From Bradyrhizobium lablabi (GTDB taxonomy: Bacteria > Pseudomonadota > Alphaproteobacteria > Rhizobiales > Xanthobacteraceae): a stretch of 64,000 nucleotides of DNA. A model generated the notes under the pieces. That model had not been told where the DNA came from, made no database searches, and was given only the letters and a program-made list of their open reading frames with translations. The stretch is taken from NCBI RefSeq assembly GCF_018131005.1, contig NZ_JAFCJK010000006.1:496001-560000 (forward strand), in the 5' to 3' direction. The position numbers and the translations under genes are program-made. Position 1 is the first letter of the stretch, and every line of letters starts with the position of its first letter. Of the stretch, positions 53,901 to 63,185 are shown piece by piece.

Positions 53901-55067
53901 CTACCCGAAATACCGGTCCAGCACGCCCCGATAGACCTTGGTCAGGCCTTCGAGATCGGCGACCGGCGTGCGCTCGTCGATCTGGTGCATGGTCTGGCCG
54001 ACCAGGCCGAACTCGATCACCGGACAGTAGCTGGAGATGAAGCGCGCATCCGAGGTGCCGCCAGAGGTGGAAAGCTCCGGCCTGCGGCCAGTCACCTCCT
54101 CGATCGCCGATACTGCGAGGTCGGTGAATGGCCCCGGCTTGGTGACGAACACGTTGGAGTTCGACGGCTCCCAGACGATTCGGGCGCGAATGCGATTGCC
54201 GCAGGCTCGGGCGAGGCGCTCGTCCACCATCCGCCGCAGGCTCTCCTGCGTGTGATTGTCGTTGTAGCGGATGTTGAACTTTGCCCGCGCCTGGCCGGGG
54301 ATCACATTGCTCGCGGTGTTGCCGACGTCGATGGAGGTGAATTCGAGGTTGCTGGCCTGGAATTGCGCGCTGCCGTGATCGAGAGGTTCGTCGCTGAGCG
54401 CGACGATCAGCCGCGAGATGTCGGGCACCGGGTTCGATGCGCGGTGCGGATAGGCGACATGACCCTGCACGCCATCGACATAAAGAGTACCGGATTGCGA
54501 ACCGCGGCGGCCGACCTTGATGCAGTCGCCGAGCACCTCGACGTTGGACGGTTCGCCCAGCACGCAATGGTCGAATTTCTCGCCCCGCTCGGCGCACCAC
54601 TTCAACAATTTGACGGTGCCGTTGATGGAGACGTCTTCCTCGTCGCCCGTGATCAGGAACGAGATCGATCCCTTGCCGTTCTCTTGCGGCTTGCCGTCAT
54701 GGTCCTTGAGATATTGCAGAACCGCGGCGACGCTGCAGGCGATGCCGCCCTTCATGTCGACCGCGCCGCGGCCGTAAAGATAGCCGTCCTTCACCTCGCC
54801 GGAAAAGGCGCCGAACGTCCATGTCGACTCATCGCCGGGCGGCACCACATCGGTATGGCCGGCAAAGGTGAGATGCGGGGCGGCGCTGCCGATGCGGGCG
54901 TAGAGATTGTCGATATCGGCAGTGCCGGGCTCGGAGAAAGTGACGCGATGTACGGTGAAGCCCGCAGCGTTCAGCAGATTCTCGAGAACGCCTATCGCGC
55001 CGGCATCAGCAGGCGTCACCGACGGACAGCGGATGAGATCGCGGGTGATGGAAACGGCATCAGTCAT
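53901..55067 (-). CDS. dapE: Succinyl-diaminopimelate desuccinylase
   Basis: A 388-residue zinc peptidase-like enzyme of lysine and peptidoglycan precursor synthesis. Metal and catalytic motifs are FAGHTDVVPPGDE, YGRGAVDMKGGIACSVAA, TGDEEDVSINGTVKLL and GGTSDARFISSYCPVIEFG. It converts succinyl-LL-diaminopimelate to LL-diaminopimelate. dapD, the preceding pathway step, lies 252 bases upstream on the same strand. Confidence 0.95.
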   Translation of the reverse strand: MTDAVSITRDLIRCPSVTPADAGAIGVLENLLNAAGFTVHRVTFSEPGTADIDNLYARIGSAAPHLTFAGHTDVVPPGDESTWTFGAFSGEVKDGYLYGRGAVDMKGGIACSVAAVLQYLKDHDGKPQENGKGSISFLITGDEEDVSINGTVKLLKWCAERGEKFDHCVLGEPSNVEVLGDCIKVGRRGSQSGTLYVDGVQGHVAYPHRASNPVPDISRLIVALSDEPLDHGSAQFQASNLEFTSIDVGNTASNVIPGQARAKFNIRYNDNHTQESLRRMVDERLARACGNRIRARIVWEPSNSNVFVTKPGPFTDLAVSAIEEVTGRRPELSTSGGTSDARFISSYCPVIEFGLVGQTMHQIDERTPVADLEGLTKVYRGVLDRYFG

Positions 55068-55318
55068 GCCTCTCGTCTAACATGCATGCCCGGCGGCGTG
55101 CTAGCGCGGTGCGGGATCAATTCCGCTTCACTCTATTGGTCCCAGCCCTGTGCAGCACGCGGCCTGATGTCGCGGTCGCCGCGTGGCCGGGTTTGGATAC
55201 TGGCGAGCGGATCGGGCCGTATCGGTTGGGCCGCGGAGCGCCGCGCAGGAAGTACGCTTCGTGAATGATGAGGAGCGAATGGCGAAATTCGCTGCTCGTC
55301 ATTTCCAAATTGCCGACT

Positions 55319-56164
55319 TCAATCCCGCAGCAGCTCGTTGATGCTGGTTTTGGCGCGTGTGCGCTCATCGACGCGCTTGACGATGACGGCGCAGGCGGTG
55401 GCCGGACCGGGCGCGCCGTTCTTGAGCGGCTTTGCAGGCAGCGTACCGGGCACGACGACCGAATATTCCGGGACCTCGCCGATATAGGTATCGCCAGTCT
55501 CGCGATCGACGATCTTGGTGGAGGCGCCCAGGAAGACGCCCATTGCCAGCACCGCGCCCTTGCGCACGATCACGCCCTCAGCGACTTCCGAACGCGCACC
55601 GATGAAGCAATCGTCCTCAACGATCACGGGCTCCGCCTGCAGCGGCTCCAGCACGCCGCCGATGCCGACGCCGCCCGAAATATGCACGCGCTTGCCGATC
55701 TGGGCGCACGAGCCGACGGTCGACCAGGTGTCGATCATGGTCGCCTCGTCGACATAGGCCCCGAGATTGACGAAGGAGGGCATCAGCACGACGTTGCGCG
55801 CGATGAAAGCCGAGCGGCGGACGATCGCGCCCGGCACCGCGCGGAAACCGGCGTCACGAAAACGGTTCTCGCCCCAGCCATCGAACTTCGAGGGCACCTT
55901 GTCCCACCACGATGCCTTGCCGGGGCCGCCGGCAATCTGCCCCATGTCATTGAGACGGAATGACAGCAGCACGGCCTTCTTCAGCCACTGATTGACCTTC
56001 CACTTGCCGCCGGCCTCGCGCTCGGCAACGCGCGCCTCACCCTTGTCGAGCAGTTCGAGCGCGTGATCGACGGCGTCGCGGACCTCGCCCTTGGTCGAGG
56101 TCGAAATGCCTTCGCGGGCGTCGAACGCGGCGTTGACGGTGGATTCGAGGGCGGACAGCGACAT
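55319..56164 (-). CDS. dapD: Tetrahydrodipicolinate N-succinyltransferase
   Basis: A 281-residue left-handed beta-helix acyltransferase. Hexapeptide repeats run from about residue 115, including VVLMPSFVNLGAYVDEATMI, GSCAQIGKRVHISGGVGIGG and VIVRKGAVLAMGVFLGASTK. It succinylates tetrahydrodipicolinate in the succinylase branch of lysine synthesis, upstream of DapE. ATG at 56164. Confidence 0.95.
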   Translation of the reverse strand: MSLSALESTVNAAFDAREGISTSTKGEVRDAVDHALELLDKGEARVAEREAGGKWKVNQWLKKAVLLSFRLNDMGQIAGGPGKASWWDKVPSKFDGWGENRFRDAGFRAVPGAIVRRSAFIARNVVLMPSFVNLGAYVDEATMIDTWSTVGSCAQIGKRVHISGGVGIGGVLEPLQAEPVIVEDDCFIGARSEVAEGVIVRKGAVLAMGVFLGASTKIVDRETGDTYIGEVPEYSVVVPGTLPAKPLKNGAPGPATACAVIVKRVDERTRAKTSINELLRD

Positions 56165-56257
56165 CGGGTCTTCCTTGGGCGAACGGGAGATCGTGACGGG
56201 AATTTGCAGGGCTTTTTCGGGATTTGAAGCCTTGGAGTCAAGGCAAACTCGCCGTCG

Positions 56258-56953
56258 CTACGGCTTGCCGCTCAGCCCCTGCAAGAACCCCGTCAGGTTG
56301 TCCGTGACGTGGTCGACATGTGTGGCGTCGCGCCCCTCCAGCTCCCAGTCCTCGCGCACCACCTCCCGGCCGCCGTCGGGCACAACCAGCACGGTGGTCA
56401 TGCCGAGCCGGTGTGGCACGATCAAGTTGCGCGCGAGATCCTCGAACATCGCAGCCCTGGTCGGCTCGACGTCATGCAGCTCAAGGAATCTCTGATAGGT
56501 CCGCAGCGCGGGCTTCGGCTCGAACTCGGCGGCGATGATGTCGAACACGCCGTCAAAATGTGTCGCCAGACCGAGCCGGCTCAGCACGGCATCGACATGG
56601 TCGGTCGAACCGTTGGTCAGGATCAGCTTGCGCCCCGGAAGCCCGGCGATCGCGGCCCCCATCGCCGGATTGGGCTCGAGCGGCGAGTGATCGATCTTGT
56701 GCACATAGGCGAGGTAATCGTCGGCGCGCACGCCGTGCTGGGTCATCATCCCCCGCATGGTGGTGCCGTAGCGCAGATAGTAATCCTTCTGAATCCGCCG
56801 CGCTTCCTCCGGCGACACGTTCAGCCAGTTGCCGACGAACTCGCCGATTCGCGCATCGACCTGCTGCCACAGATTGACGTGGTGCGGATACAGCGTGTTG
56901 TCGAGGTCGAACACCCAGGTCTCGACGTGGTTGAAACCGCGGGGTGCCTTCAT
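56258..56953 (-). CDS. HAD pyrimidine 5'-nucleotidase-like protein
   Basis: A 231-residue HAD hydrolase. Motif I is VFDLDNTLYPHHVNLWQQVD, motif II ILTNGSTDHVDAV, and motif III/IV AEFEPKPALRTYQRF with FEDLARNLIVPH. The DNTLYP pattern is that of SDT1/YjjG-like pyrimidine nucleotidases. I choose the ATG at 56953, which has GAGGAAA upstream. It lies 93 bases before dapD in transcription order, possibly the same transcript. Confidence 0.88.
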   Translation of the reverse strand: MKAPRGFNHVETWVFDLDNTLYPHHVNLWQQVDARIGEFVGNWLNVSPEEARRIQKDYYLRYGTTMRGMMTQHGVRADDYLAYVHKIDHSPLEPNPAMGAAIAGLPGRKLILTNGSTDHVDAVLSRLGLATHFDGVFDIIAAEFEPKPALRTYQRFLELHDVEPTRAAMFEDLARNLIVPHRLGMTTVLVVPDGGREVVREDWELEGRDATHVDHVTDNLTGFLQGLSGKP

Positions 56954-56967
56954 GGAATTTCCTCGGC

Positions 56968-57050
56968 TGTCCCGCCCGCGCAGGCGGGTACCCGGCACGT
57001 TGCGCCCTGCGAAGCAACGTCGATGTCACGGCGCACTGGATCACCTGATC
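56968..57050. repeat. Dispersed repeat unit between nucleotidase and DUF1036 genes
   Basis: CCCGCCCGCGCAGGCGGGTA and ACTGGATCACC resemble the halves of the elements at 41547-41640 and 53792-53888. The central part is unrelated. Confidence 0.45.
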
Positions 57051-57092
57051 TCGCAGGTAACGACGCGTCGGGGCGTGGCGAAGCTGGCGGCA

Positions 57093-58175
57093 TCATGGCA
57101 TCGCAAAGCGAAGTGTCTTGCCGCCGCTGGTCATGTCGACGGAAGCAAAGCCGATCGCGGTGAGACCGCGGGTGGTGCAGTCGCCCTGATCGGTGATCTC
57201 GAACTTGCTGTCGCGGGTGCAGAGCTCCTTCGCGCCGCCCCAGTTCAGCGGCTTGTCCCTGATCCTGATGGCCCGGTTCTCGCTGTCGACGGCTTCGGCG
57301 AAGGAGAATATCTGCTTCGGCTGGCCGGTGACGTCGGGATGCAGGCACTTGCCGGGCTCGATGCGGTACCAGCCGCGGCTCGTCACGGACTTTCCGTCGT
57401 CGGTCGCAACCGCCGCCATGACCTTGTGCGGCGTATCGTTGCACCAGGTCAGTCCCGTCGAAGAGGGCTTCTGCACGGCGTCGATCATGGTGGCGAAGAA
57501 GCCCGGCGATTGCACCACGTCGCTGGGGAGGCTCCGGCTCTTGAGGAACGCCGACAGCGCGCTTTGCGTCTTCGGCCCGTCGACGCCGTCGATCGGCGCG
57601 GCGTCATAACCCGCGATCACCAGCAGGCGCTGGATGCCGGCGAGCCGCGCCTGCTCGTCGTCATATTCGGAATCCTCGGCGAGATAGGCGACGAGATTGC
57701 CGTCGTCGGTTTGGGTCGGCGTGATCTGGGTGAACTGCGCCGGCGTCTGGCCGGTGCGGCACTGCCGCGCGGCCGCGATAACGAAATTGTCCTGCGCGAC
57801 GCAGAGCGTATCGGCGCCGTTCTGCGGGATCGGCGAGGCGCCGTAGACGGCCAGTGCGCGCGCGTTCAACAATACGCGGTCGGCGGTCAGCACGCCCTGC
57901 ACGACCACGCGGCAGGTGGCGGGATCGATCCGGAACCAGCCGCGCGTCGCGGTCGCGGCCTTCTCGTCGATGCCGATCGCTGCCTCGACGACATAGCTCA
58001 TGCGATTGCAGAGCTTTAGGTCCGCATGCGCCGGCGCCGCGGAGAACAGGAACGAAACGGCCGCGGGAGGCAACGACATCAGCAAGCGTGCCACTGAGTG
58101 ACGGCGACGCGGCCTCGACCGCAATTCGTCAGGTCCGGCCTGGGCAACCCTCAATCGCTTGAGTGCATCGATCAT
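57093..58175 (-). CDS. DUF1036 protein with two repeats
   Basis: A 360-residue exported protein. The signal segment is SLPPAAVSFLFSAAPAHADL. Two DUF1036 repeats follow: one starting LKLCNRMSYVVEAAIG with RGWFRIDPATC, the other starting LTWCNDTPHKVMAAVA with RGWYRIEPGKC, each with paired cysteines. Between them is a peptidoglycan-binding-like stretch (AGYDAAPIDGVDGPKTQSAL). The ATG at 58175 shares a base with the argB stop (TGATG). It probably binds the cell wall; its role is unknown. Confidence 0.85.
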   Translation of the reverse strand: MIDALKRLRVAQAGPDELRSRPRRRHSVARLLMSLPPAAVSFLFSAAPAHADLKLCNRMSYVVEAAIGIDEKAATATRGWFRIDPATCRVVVQGVLTADRVLLNARALAVYGASPIPQNGADTLCVAQDNFVIAAARQCRTGQTPAQFTQITPTQTDDGNLVAYLAEDSEYDDEQARLAGIQRLLVIAGYDAAPIDGVDGPKTQSALSAFLKSRSLPSDVVQSPGFFATMIDAVQKPSSTGLTWCNDTPHKVMAAVATDDGKSVTSRGWYRIEPGKCLHPDVTGQPKQIFSFAEAVDSENRAIRIRDKPLNWGGAKELCTRDSKFEITDQGDCTTRGLTAIGFASVDMTSGGKTLRFAMP

Positions 58176-59068
58176 CACTTGTGGATCAGCGTGCCCGTGC
58201 CCTGGTTGGTAAAGAGCTCAAGCAGCACCGCGTGCCGCATCTTGCCGTCGATGATCACGACGCCCTGCACGCCCTGTTCGAGCGCGTAGATGCAGGTCTC
58301 GACCTTCGGAATCATGCCGCCCGAAATTGTGCCGTCGGCGATCAGCTTTCGCGCCTCCTTGATGGACAAATCGGGAATCAGTTTCTTGGACTTGTCGAGC
58401 ACGCCCGGCACGTCGGTCAGCAGCAAGAGGCGCTTTGCCTTCAGCGCCCCCGCAATCGCGCCGGCGAAGGTGTCGGCGTTGACGTTGAGCGTGTGGCCGT
58501 CCTGCGAGGTTGCGAGCGGCGCCAGCACCGGGATCAACTCGTAGCCGATAAGCTGGTTGAGCAGCGTGAGGTCAACCTTCTCTGGATCCCCAACAAAGCC
58601 GAGGTCGATCGCTTTCTCGATATTCGAATCCGGATCGACCATGGTGCGCGTCGTCTTCGACGCCTTCACCATGTTGCCGTCCTTGCCCGAGAGGCCCACG
58701 GCCTTGCCGCCGGCCTCGTTGATGTAGCCGACGAGCTGCTTGTTGACGGAGCCCGCGAGCACCATCTCGACGATCTCGATGGTCGCCGCGTCGGTGATGC
58801 GCAGTCCCGCCGCGAATTCCGACTGGATACCGAGACGCTTCAGCATGGTCGCGATCTGTGGTCCGCCGCCGTGCACGACCACCGGATTGATCGCGGTCTG
58901 CTCCAGGAGCACGATATCGCGTGCGAAGGCCTTGGCGGTGTCCTCGGCGCCCATGGCGTGGCCGCCATATTTGATGACGATGGTCTCCTCGTCATATTCC
59001 TGCATGTGCGGCAGCGCCTCGGACAGGATGCGGGCCTGATCGAGCGGGCTGATGTACGTGTCGGTCAT
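58175..59068 (-). CDS. argB: Acetylglutamate kinase
   Basis: A 297-residue amino-acid kinase family enzyme. Blocks include VIKYGGHAMGAEDTAKAFA, VVHGGGPQIATMLKRLG, and LLLLTDVPGVLDKSKKLI. An N-terminal helix of the length found in arginine-inhibited enzymes is present. It performs the second step of arginine synthesis. It is translationally coupled to the DUF1036 gene and follows the DUF423 gene by 116 bases. Confidence 0.96.
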   Translation of the reverse strand: MTDTYISPLDQARILSEALPHMQEYDEETIVIKYGGHAMGAEDTAKAFARDIVLLEQTAINPVVVHGGGPQIATMLKRLGIQSEFAAGLRITDAATIEIVEMVLAGSVNKQLVGYINEAGGKAVGLSGKDGNMVKASKTTRTMVDPDSNIEKAIDLGFVGDPEKVDLTLLNQLIGYELIPVLAPLATSQDGHTLNVNADTFAGAIAGALKAKRLLLLTDVPGVLDKSKKLIPDLSIKEARKLIADGTISGGMIPKVETCIYALEQGVQGVVIIDGKMRHAVLLELFTNQGTGTLIHK

Positions 59069-59184
59069 GGAGCGGATCTCGTCGTCAGCGAAGGGTTGGG
59101 CGCGGTTCTATCTGATTGCCGGGCAGGGCGCAAAGTGGGGTCCGAAGCGGTCCGCGCCGACGGCTCCGGCCCCGAAGGCGGCGT

Positions 59185-59553
59185 TCAGCGCCTCGGCCAT
59201 ACCGCCGCGACGGCCAGCACCAGCCAGCTCACGATCAACAGCGTTCCGCCGGTCGGCGCGGCCATCGGAAACAGGCCCTGACCGGCGTACTGGCGCAGCG
59301 TCAGGTCACCCGCGAACAGCGACGCGGCGATGACAAAGCCGGTCGCGGCACCAGTTCCGATTTTCGCGTGGATGATCGCCTGCGCGGCGACGGCAACGGT
59401 CGCAATCACTGCGAGCGCGTGAAACAGCAGCATCGAGGATGCTGCTGCCAATCGCGTTGCGTCAGGCAGATGTGCCGCGGCGGCAGCCAGCATCACGCCG
59501 CTGGCGCCCATCAGCGCGGCAAGCGCGATCAGGACACGGGAGAGACCGTTCAC
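59185..59553 (-). CDS. DUF423 membrane protein
   Basis: A 122-residue membrane protein with four predicted helices: LIALAALMGASGVMLAAAAA at the start, MLLFHALAVIATVAVAA, ATGFVIAASLFAGDLTLRQY, and a last helix ending RR. This is the DUF423 (YwdK-like) family of unknown function. The start is a GTG that overlaps the engB stop (GTGA). Confidence 0.9.
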   Translation of the reverse strand: MNGLSRVLIALAALMGASGVMLAAAAAHLPDATRLAAASSMLLFHALAVIATVAVAAQAIIHAKIGTGAATGFVIAASLFAGDLTLRQYAGQGLFPMAAPTGGTLLIVSWLVLAVAAVWPRR

Positions 59554-60203
59554 CCGCGGCGCTCCGCGAGCAGGCGAACCATGGCGGCGCGCAATTCCGG
59601 CATGCCGGAGCCCGTGCGCGAGGAGGTCACCAGCACTTCGGGAAAAGCCGCCGGATGAGTCGCGAGCGCGGCCGTGGTGTCGGCGACGACAGTCTCGAGC
59701 TCGCCCGCCTTGACCTGGTCGGCCTTGGTCAGCACGACCTGATAGCTGACGGCCGACTTATCCAGCGTCTTCAGGACGTCCAGATCGACATCCTTGATGC
59801 CGTGGCGGGCGTCGATCAAAACATAGACGCGCGCAAGCGTCGCGCGTCCGAGCAGGAATTTGTGGATCAGCGCCGTCCACGACGCGACCTTGGTCTTGGG
59901 CGCGGAGGCGTAGCCATAGCCGGGCATGTCGACGAGACGGAAGGCGGCCTTTTCCGGTCCCTCGAAGAAGATCAGCTCCTGTGTGCGGCCCGGCGTGTGC
60001 GAGGTGCGCGCGAGATTGTTGCGGCCGGTCAGCGCGTTGATCAGGCTCGATTTTCCGACATTCGAGCGGCCGGCAAAGGCGACCTCGAGCCCGGCCATCG
60101 GCGGCAGTGTCTCGATCGAGGGCGCGGCCCAGATGAAGCGCCAGTCGCCGGCGAACAGCTTTCGCCCCTGCTCGATCAGCTCCGCATCCGTCTCAGCAAT
60201 CAT
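59550..60203 (-). CDS. engB: Ribosome biogenesis GTPase EngB/YsxC
   Basis: A 217-residue GTPase with G1 AGRSNVGKSSLIN, switch/G2 LARTSHTPGRTQEL, G3 LVDMPGYGYA and G4 VLTKADQV. It assists large-subunit assembly. The ATG at 60203 (MIAETDAELIEQGRKLF) gives the usual N-terminus; an upstream ATG at 60230 lies in a dispersed repeat. Downstream of yidC as in many alphaproteobacteria. Confidence 0.93.
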   Translation of the reverse strand: MIAETDAELIEQGRKLFAGDWRFIWAAPSIETLPPMAGLEVAFAGRSNVGKSSLINALTGRNNLARTSHTPGRTQELIFFEGPEKAAFRLVDMPGYGYASAPKTKVASWTALIHKFLLGRATLARVYVLIDARHGIKDVDLDVLKTLDKSAVSYQVVLTKADQVKAGELETVVADTTAALATHPAAFPEVLVTSSRTGSGMPELRAAMVRLLAERRG

Positions 60204-60224
60204 GTGCGAGGGTGTCCCACTTCT

Positions 60225-60418
60225 TGTCATGGCCGCGCTTGTCCCGGCCATCCACGCCTAGATCAAAATGCGATCAGGTCGAATCGCATCATGATCCCAT
60301 CTCTACTGTTTGAGCATGGTCCTTTCGGAAAACCGCGACACGCGTTTCCGGATCATGCTGTAACGCGTTGCTACCCTCCAATACGTGGATGCCCGGCACA
60401 AGGCCGGGCATGACGCAT
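60225..60418. repeat. Composite repeat with terminal inverted ends between yidC and engB
   Basis: GTCATGGCCGCGCTTGTCCC...CATCCACG at 60227-60258 is largely complementary to CGTGGATGCCCGGCACAAGG...CATGAC at 60383-60416. The inside includes a copy of the GATCCGGAAAAGTG element at 60311-60360 (GAGCATGGTCCTTTCGG to CCGGATCATGC). The layout is like a small non-coding mobile unit inserted between two essential genes. Confidence 0.65.
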
Positions 60419-60443
60419 GAGATGGGCTGATTGACTGGAAGAG

Positions 60444-62291
60444 CTACGTCGCCTTCCTGGCAAAGGTCGACTTCAGATTGTCGAACAGCTCCACTTTCAC
60501 GCCGTTGAGGCGCATGATGTAGCTCTGCTGCGTCACCGAGAGCAGGTTGTTCCAGGCCCAGTAGATCACGAGACCCGCCGGGAAGCCGGCCAGCATGAAG
60601 GTGAAGATCAGCGGCATCCAGTCGAAGATGATCTTCTGTGTCGGATCCGGCGGGGCGGGGTTCAGCTTCATCTGGACCCACATCGTGATGCCCATGATGA
60701 TGGGCCAGACGCCGAGCCAGAGGTAGTGGCCGAACACCGGGATCTGCGTGGGGTCGAAGTGCAGGAGACCGAACAGGTTGAACAGATTGGTCGGATCGGG
60801 CGCCGAGAGGTCCTTGATCCACCCGAAGAACGGCGCATGCCGCATTTCGATGGTGACGAACAGCACCTTGTAGAGCGAGAAGAACACCGGGATCTGCAGC
60901 GCGACCGGAAGACAGCCGGCGATCGGGTTGATCTTCTCCTTCTTGTAGATCTCCATCATTTCTTGCTGCTGCTTCACCCGATCGTCGGGATAGCGCTCCT
61001 TCAGCGCCTGCAGCTGTGGCTGCACCGACTTCATCTTTGCCATCGAGGCGTAGGACTTGTTGGCGAGCGGGAAGAACAAGAGCTTGACAATCACGGTCAC
61101 GAGCAGGATCGAGACGCCGAAATTGCCGAACAGACGGTAGAACCAGTCGAGCGCCAGAAACATCGGCTTGGTGATGAAGTAGAACCAGCCCCAGTCGATC
61201 AAAAGGTCGAAGTGGTTCAGCCCGAGCTGCTTGTTGTAGCCGCCGAAGCCGACCAGCGGGAAGTTGATGCCGACCACGCTCGCTTCCTTGGCGCCGGCGA
61301 ACAGTCGCGCATTGGCGCTGATCGTGCCGCCGACCGGCAGCGTCTGCGGTTCCAGCAGGTAGTCGGTCTGGTAGTTACGGCTGGCGCCGACCGCACTCGA
61401 TGAAAAGCGTGCTGCGAGCTTGGCGGTGGTGTCGGGCAACAGCGCCGACGCCCAGTACTTGTCGGTGATGCCCAGCCAGCCGTTGGTGACGTTGAAGCTG
61501 ACCGACTTGGCTTCGTCGATCTTCTTGTAGGCATATTCCTGCAGGCCCTGGTCACCGAGATAGCCGATCAGACCTTCGTGCAGGATGTAGTAGCCGGAGA
61601 CTTGCGGCGTGCCGTGGCGCGAGATCAGCGCGAACGGGTAAAGGCTGACAGGCGAGGTGCCGGCATTGCTGACCTCGTCCTTGATGGTGAAGAGGTAGCG
61701 GTCGTCGATCGAGATGGTGCGGCGGAAGGTGAGGCCCTCGCCATTGTCATATTTCAACGTGACCGGGCTGGATGGGGTCAGGTTTCCCGAGCCCTCCTGC
61801 TGCCACACCGTGCTCTGGTCGGGGATGTGCACGGTCGATCCGGCGGTGGGCACCCAGCCGAACTCGGCGTAATAGGGCGCCGAGGTTTGTGACGGTGAGA
61901 ACAGCACGATCGGCGGTGAGGCGGGGTCGACCGTCTCACGGAACTGGACCAGCGCCAGGTCGTCGATGCGCGCGCCCTTCAGCGAGATGCTGCCGGCAAG
62001 GCGTGGAGTGTCGATCTTGACACGCGGGGTAGCCAAGATCGCCGCCTCGCGGCTGATGACGGGCCCGACCGCCCCCGGCGGCGTGGTCGCGGGCGTACCG
62101 CCGGCCGACGGCGAAGGTGTCGTGGAACTCTGGCCCGGGGTCGCCTGCGGCGTCGGCTTCTGCAATTCGGCCTGCCTCTGGACCTCGGCGCGCTGCTTTT
62201 CCATCTGCGGGACGTTGTAGAAATACTGCCAGGCGATCAGCACGAGGCCGGACAGAATGACGGCGAGGATGGTGTTGCGGTTATCGGACAT
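60444..62291 (-). CDS. yidC: Membrane protein insertase YidC
   Basis: A 615-residue insertase: N-terminal anchor TILAVILSGLVLIAWQYFYN, a large periplasmic beta domain, then the conserved core (ANKSYASMAKMKSVQPQLQA, NPIAGCLPVALQIPVFFSLY). It inserts proteins into the inner membrane alone or with Sec. Its ATG follows the rnpA stop with no gap (TAGATG). Confidence 0.96.
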   Translation of the reverse strand: MSDNRNTILAVILSGLVLIAWQYFYNVPQMEKQRAEVQRQAELQKPTPQATPGQSSTTPSPSAGGTPATTPPGAVGPVISREAAILATPRVKIDTPRLAGSISLKGARIDDLALVQFRETVDPASPPIVLFSPSQTSAPYYAEFGWVPTAGSTVHIPDQSTVWQQEGSGNLTPSSPVTLKYDNGEGLTFRRTISIDDRYLFTIKDEVSNAGTSPVSLYPFALISRHGTPQVSGYYILHEGLIGYLGDQGLQEYAYKKIDEAKSVSFNVTNGWLGITDKYWASALLPDTTAKLAARFSSSAVGASRNYQTDYLLEPQTLPVGGTISANARLFAGAKEASVVGINFPLVGFGGYNKQLGLNHFDLLIDWGWFYFITKPMFLALDWFYRLFGNFGVSILLVTVIVKLLFFPLANKSYASMAKMKSVQPQLQALKERYPDDRVKQQQEMMEIYKKEKINPIAGCLPVALQIPVFFSLYKVLFVTIEMRHAPFFGWIKDLSAPDPTNLFNLFGLLHFDPTQIPVFGHYLWLGVWPIIMGITMWVQMKLNPAPPDPTQKIIFDWMPLIFTFMLAGFPAGLVIYWAWNNLLSVTQQSYIMRLNGVKVELFDNLKSTFARKAT

Positions 62292-62660
62292 CTATTGGGA
62301 TCTCGTCGTTCCAATCGGATTGCGCGCCTTCGGTGCCGGGCGGTCGAGGCGGCGCAGCGCCGAGCGCAGATCGTCAAGCATGGTCGCAAAGTCACGGGTC
62401 AGCGCGTCACGGCGGCCGACTAGCACATAATCATGGCGCGGTCGCATCGATGTGACTTCGACGCGCTTCACCACTTCGCGAAGCCGGCGGCGGATGCGGT
62501 TGCGCTCGGTCGCGGTGCCGTTCTTCCTGGTGACAGTGAAGCCGACGCGGATCGGGCCATTATCGTCTCGGCGAAGCGCCTGTAGCAGAAAAGCTGGGCT
62601 GTTCGCCCGTGCGCCACTGGCAACGGCGAGGAAGTCCGCCCGCTGCCTCAGCCGATCCAT
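62292..62660 (-). CDS. rnpA: Ribonuclease P protein component
   Basis: A 122-residue basic protein with FTVTRKNGTATERNRIRRRL, the RNA-binding signature. With the RNA subunit it matures tRNA 5' ends. ATG at 62660; abuts yidC and follows rpmH by 33 bases. Confidence 0.95.
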   Translation of the reverse strand: MDRLRQRADFLAVASGARANSPAFLLQALRRDDNGPIRVGFTVTRKNGTATERNRIRRRLREVVKRVEVTSMRPRHDYVLVGRRDALTRDFATMLDDLRSALRRLDRPAPKARNPIGTTRSQ

Positions 62661-62693
62661 AATAGCCTCCTCCGGGGAGGGAGACGTCCGGGC

Positions 62694-62828
62694 TCAGGCG
62701 CTGAGGCGCTTGCGGCCACGTGAGCGGCGCGCGGCGAGGACCTTGCGGCCGCCGGCCGTGGCGAGACGGGCGCGGAAGCCGTGACGGCGCTTGCGCACCA
62801 GTTTGCTGGGTTGATAAGTCCGCTTCAC
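62694..62828 (-). CDS. rpmH: 50S ribosomal protein bL34
   Basis: A 44-residue ribosomal protein: KRTYQPSKLVRKRRHGFRA at the start and AARRSRGRKRLSA at the end. The start is a GTG at 62828, with GGAG eight bases upstream; most genomes use ATG here. It heads the rpmH-rnpA-yidC-engB cluster. Confidence 0.96.
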   Translation of the reverse strand: MKRTYQPSKLVRKRRHGFRARLATAGGRKVLAARRSRGRKRLSA

Positions 62829-63185
62829 GGGTAATTCTCCGCTGACCGGGCAACTTGCCGTTAAATTGAGATGAAGTCCGGAGATGCTGGCCGGCTCCAA
62901 ACGAGCCACTCGCGGCCCAAATGAGCCGCCCCCGGTCAAGAACCGGGCCATCGCGGACAATTGGCGCGGCTTATACGGGAGCGCCCCCTCTTCGTCAATG
63001 TCGCAAGGGAGAGCAAATCCCCTCCTTGAAAGCTCGCAGTTGGGGCGAATATACATGGTCTAGCGGTGGTTTTGGCGATGGGGCGCTTTGCGGCGCCGGG
63101 GAACCCTCGACATTAGCGATCCGTAATTTGACCGGTCCGGGGCCGGTCAGCATCCTCGAACACTCGAGCCCGACAAGGCCTTTTT
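62829..63185. other. Divergent promoter region of rpmH and sensor kinase
   Basis: These 357 bases separate rpmH (minus) from the histidine kinase gene (plus). They should hold both promoters. I see no FixK-type box, strong palindrome, RNA gene or repeat family member. Open frames here lack coding character. Confidence 0.5.

Noticed and set aside
55117..55302. Short minus-strand frame between dapD and dapE (SEFRHSLLIIHEAYFLRG)
   Set aside because: No clear ribosome binding site or recognisable domain; possibly repeat-derived or a gene fragment, but the evidence is too thin to call.
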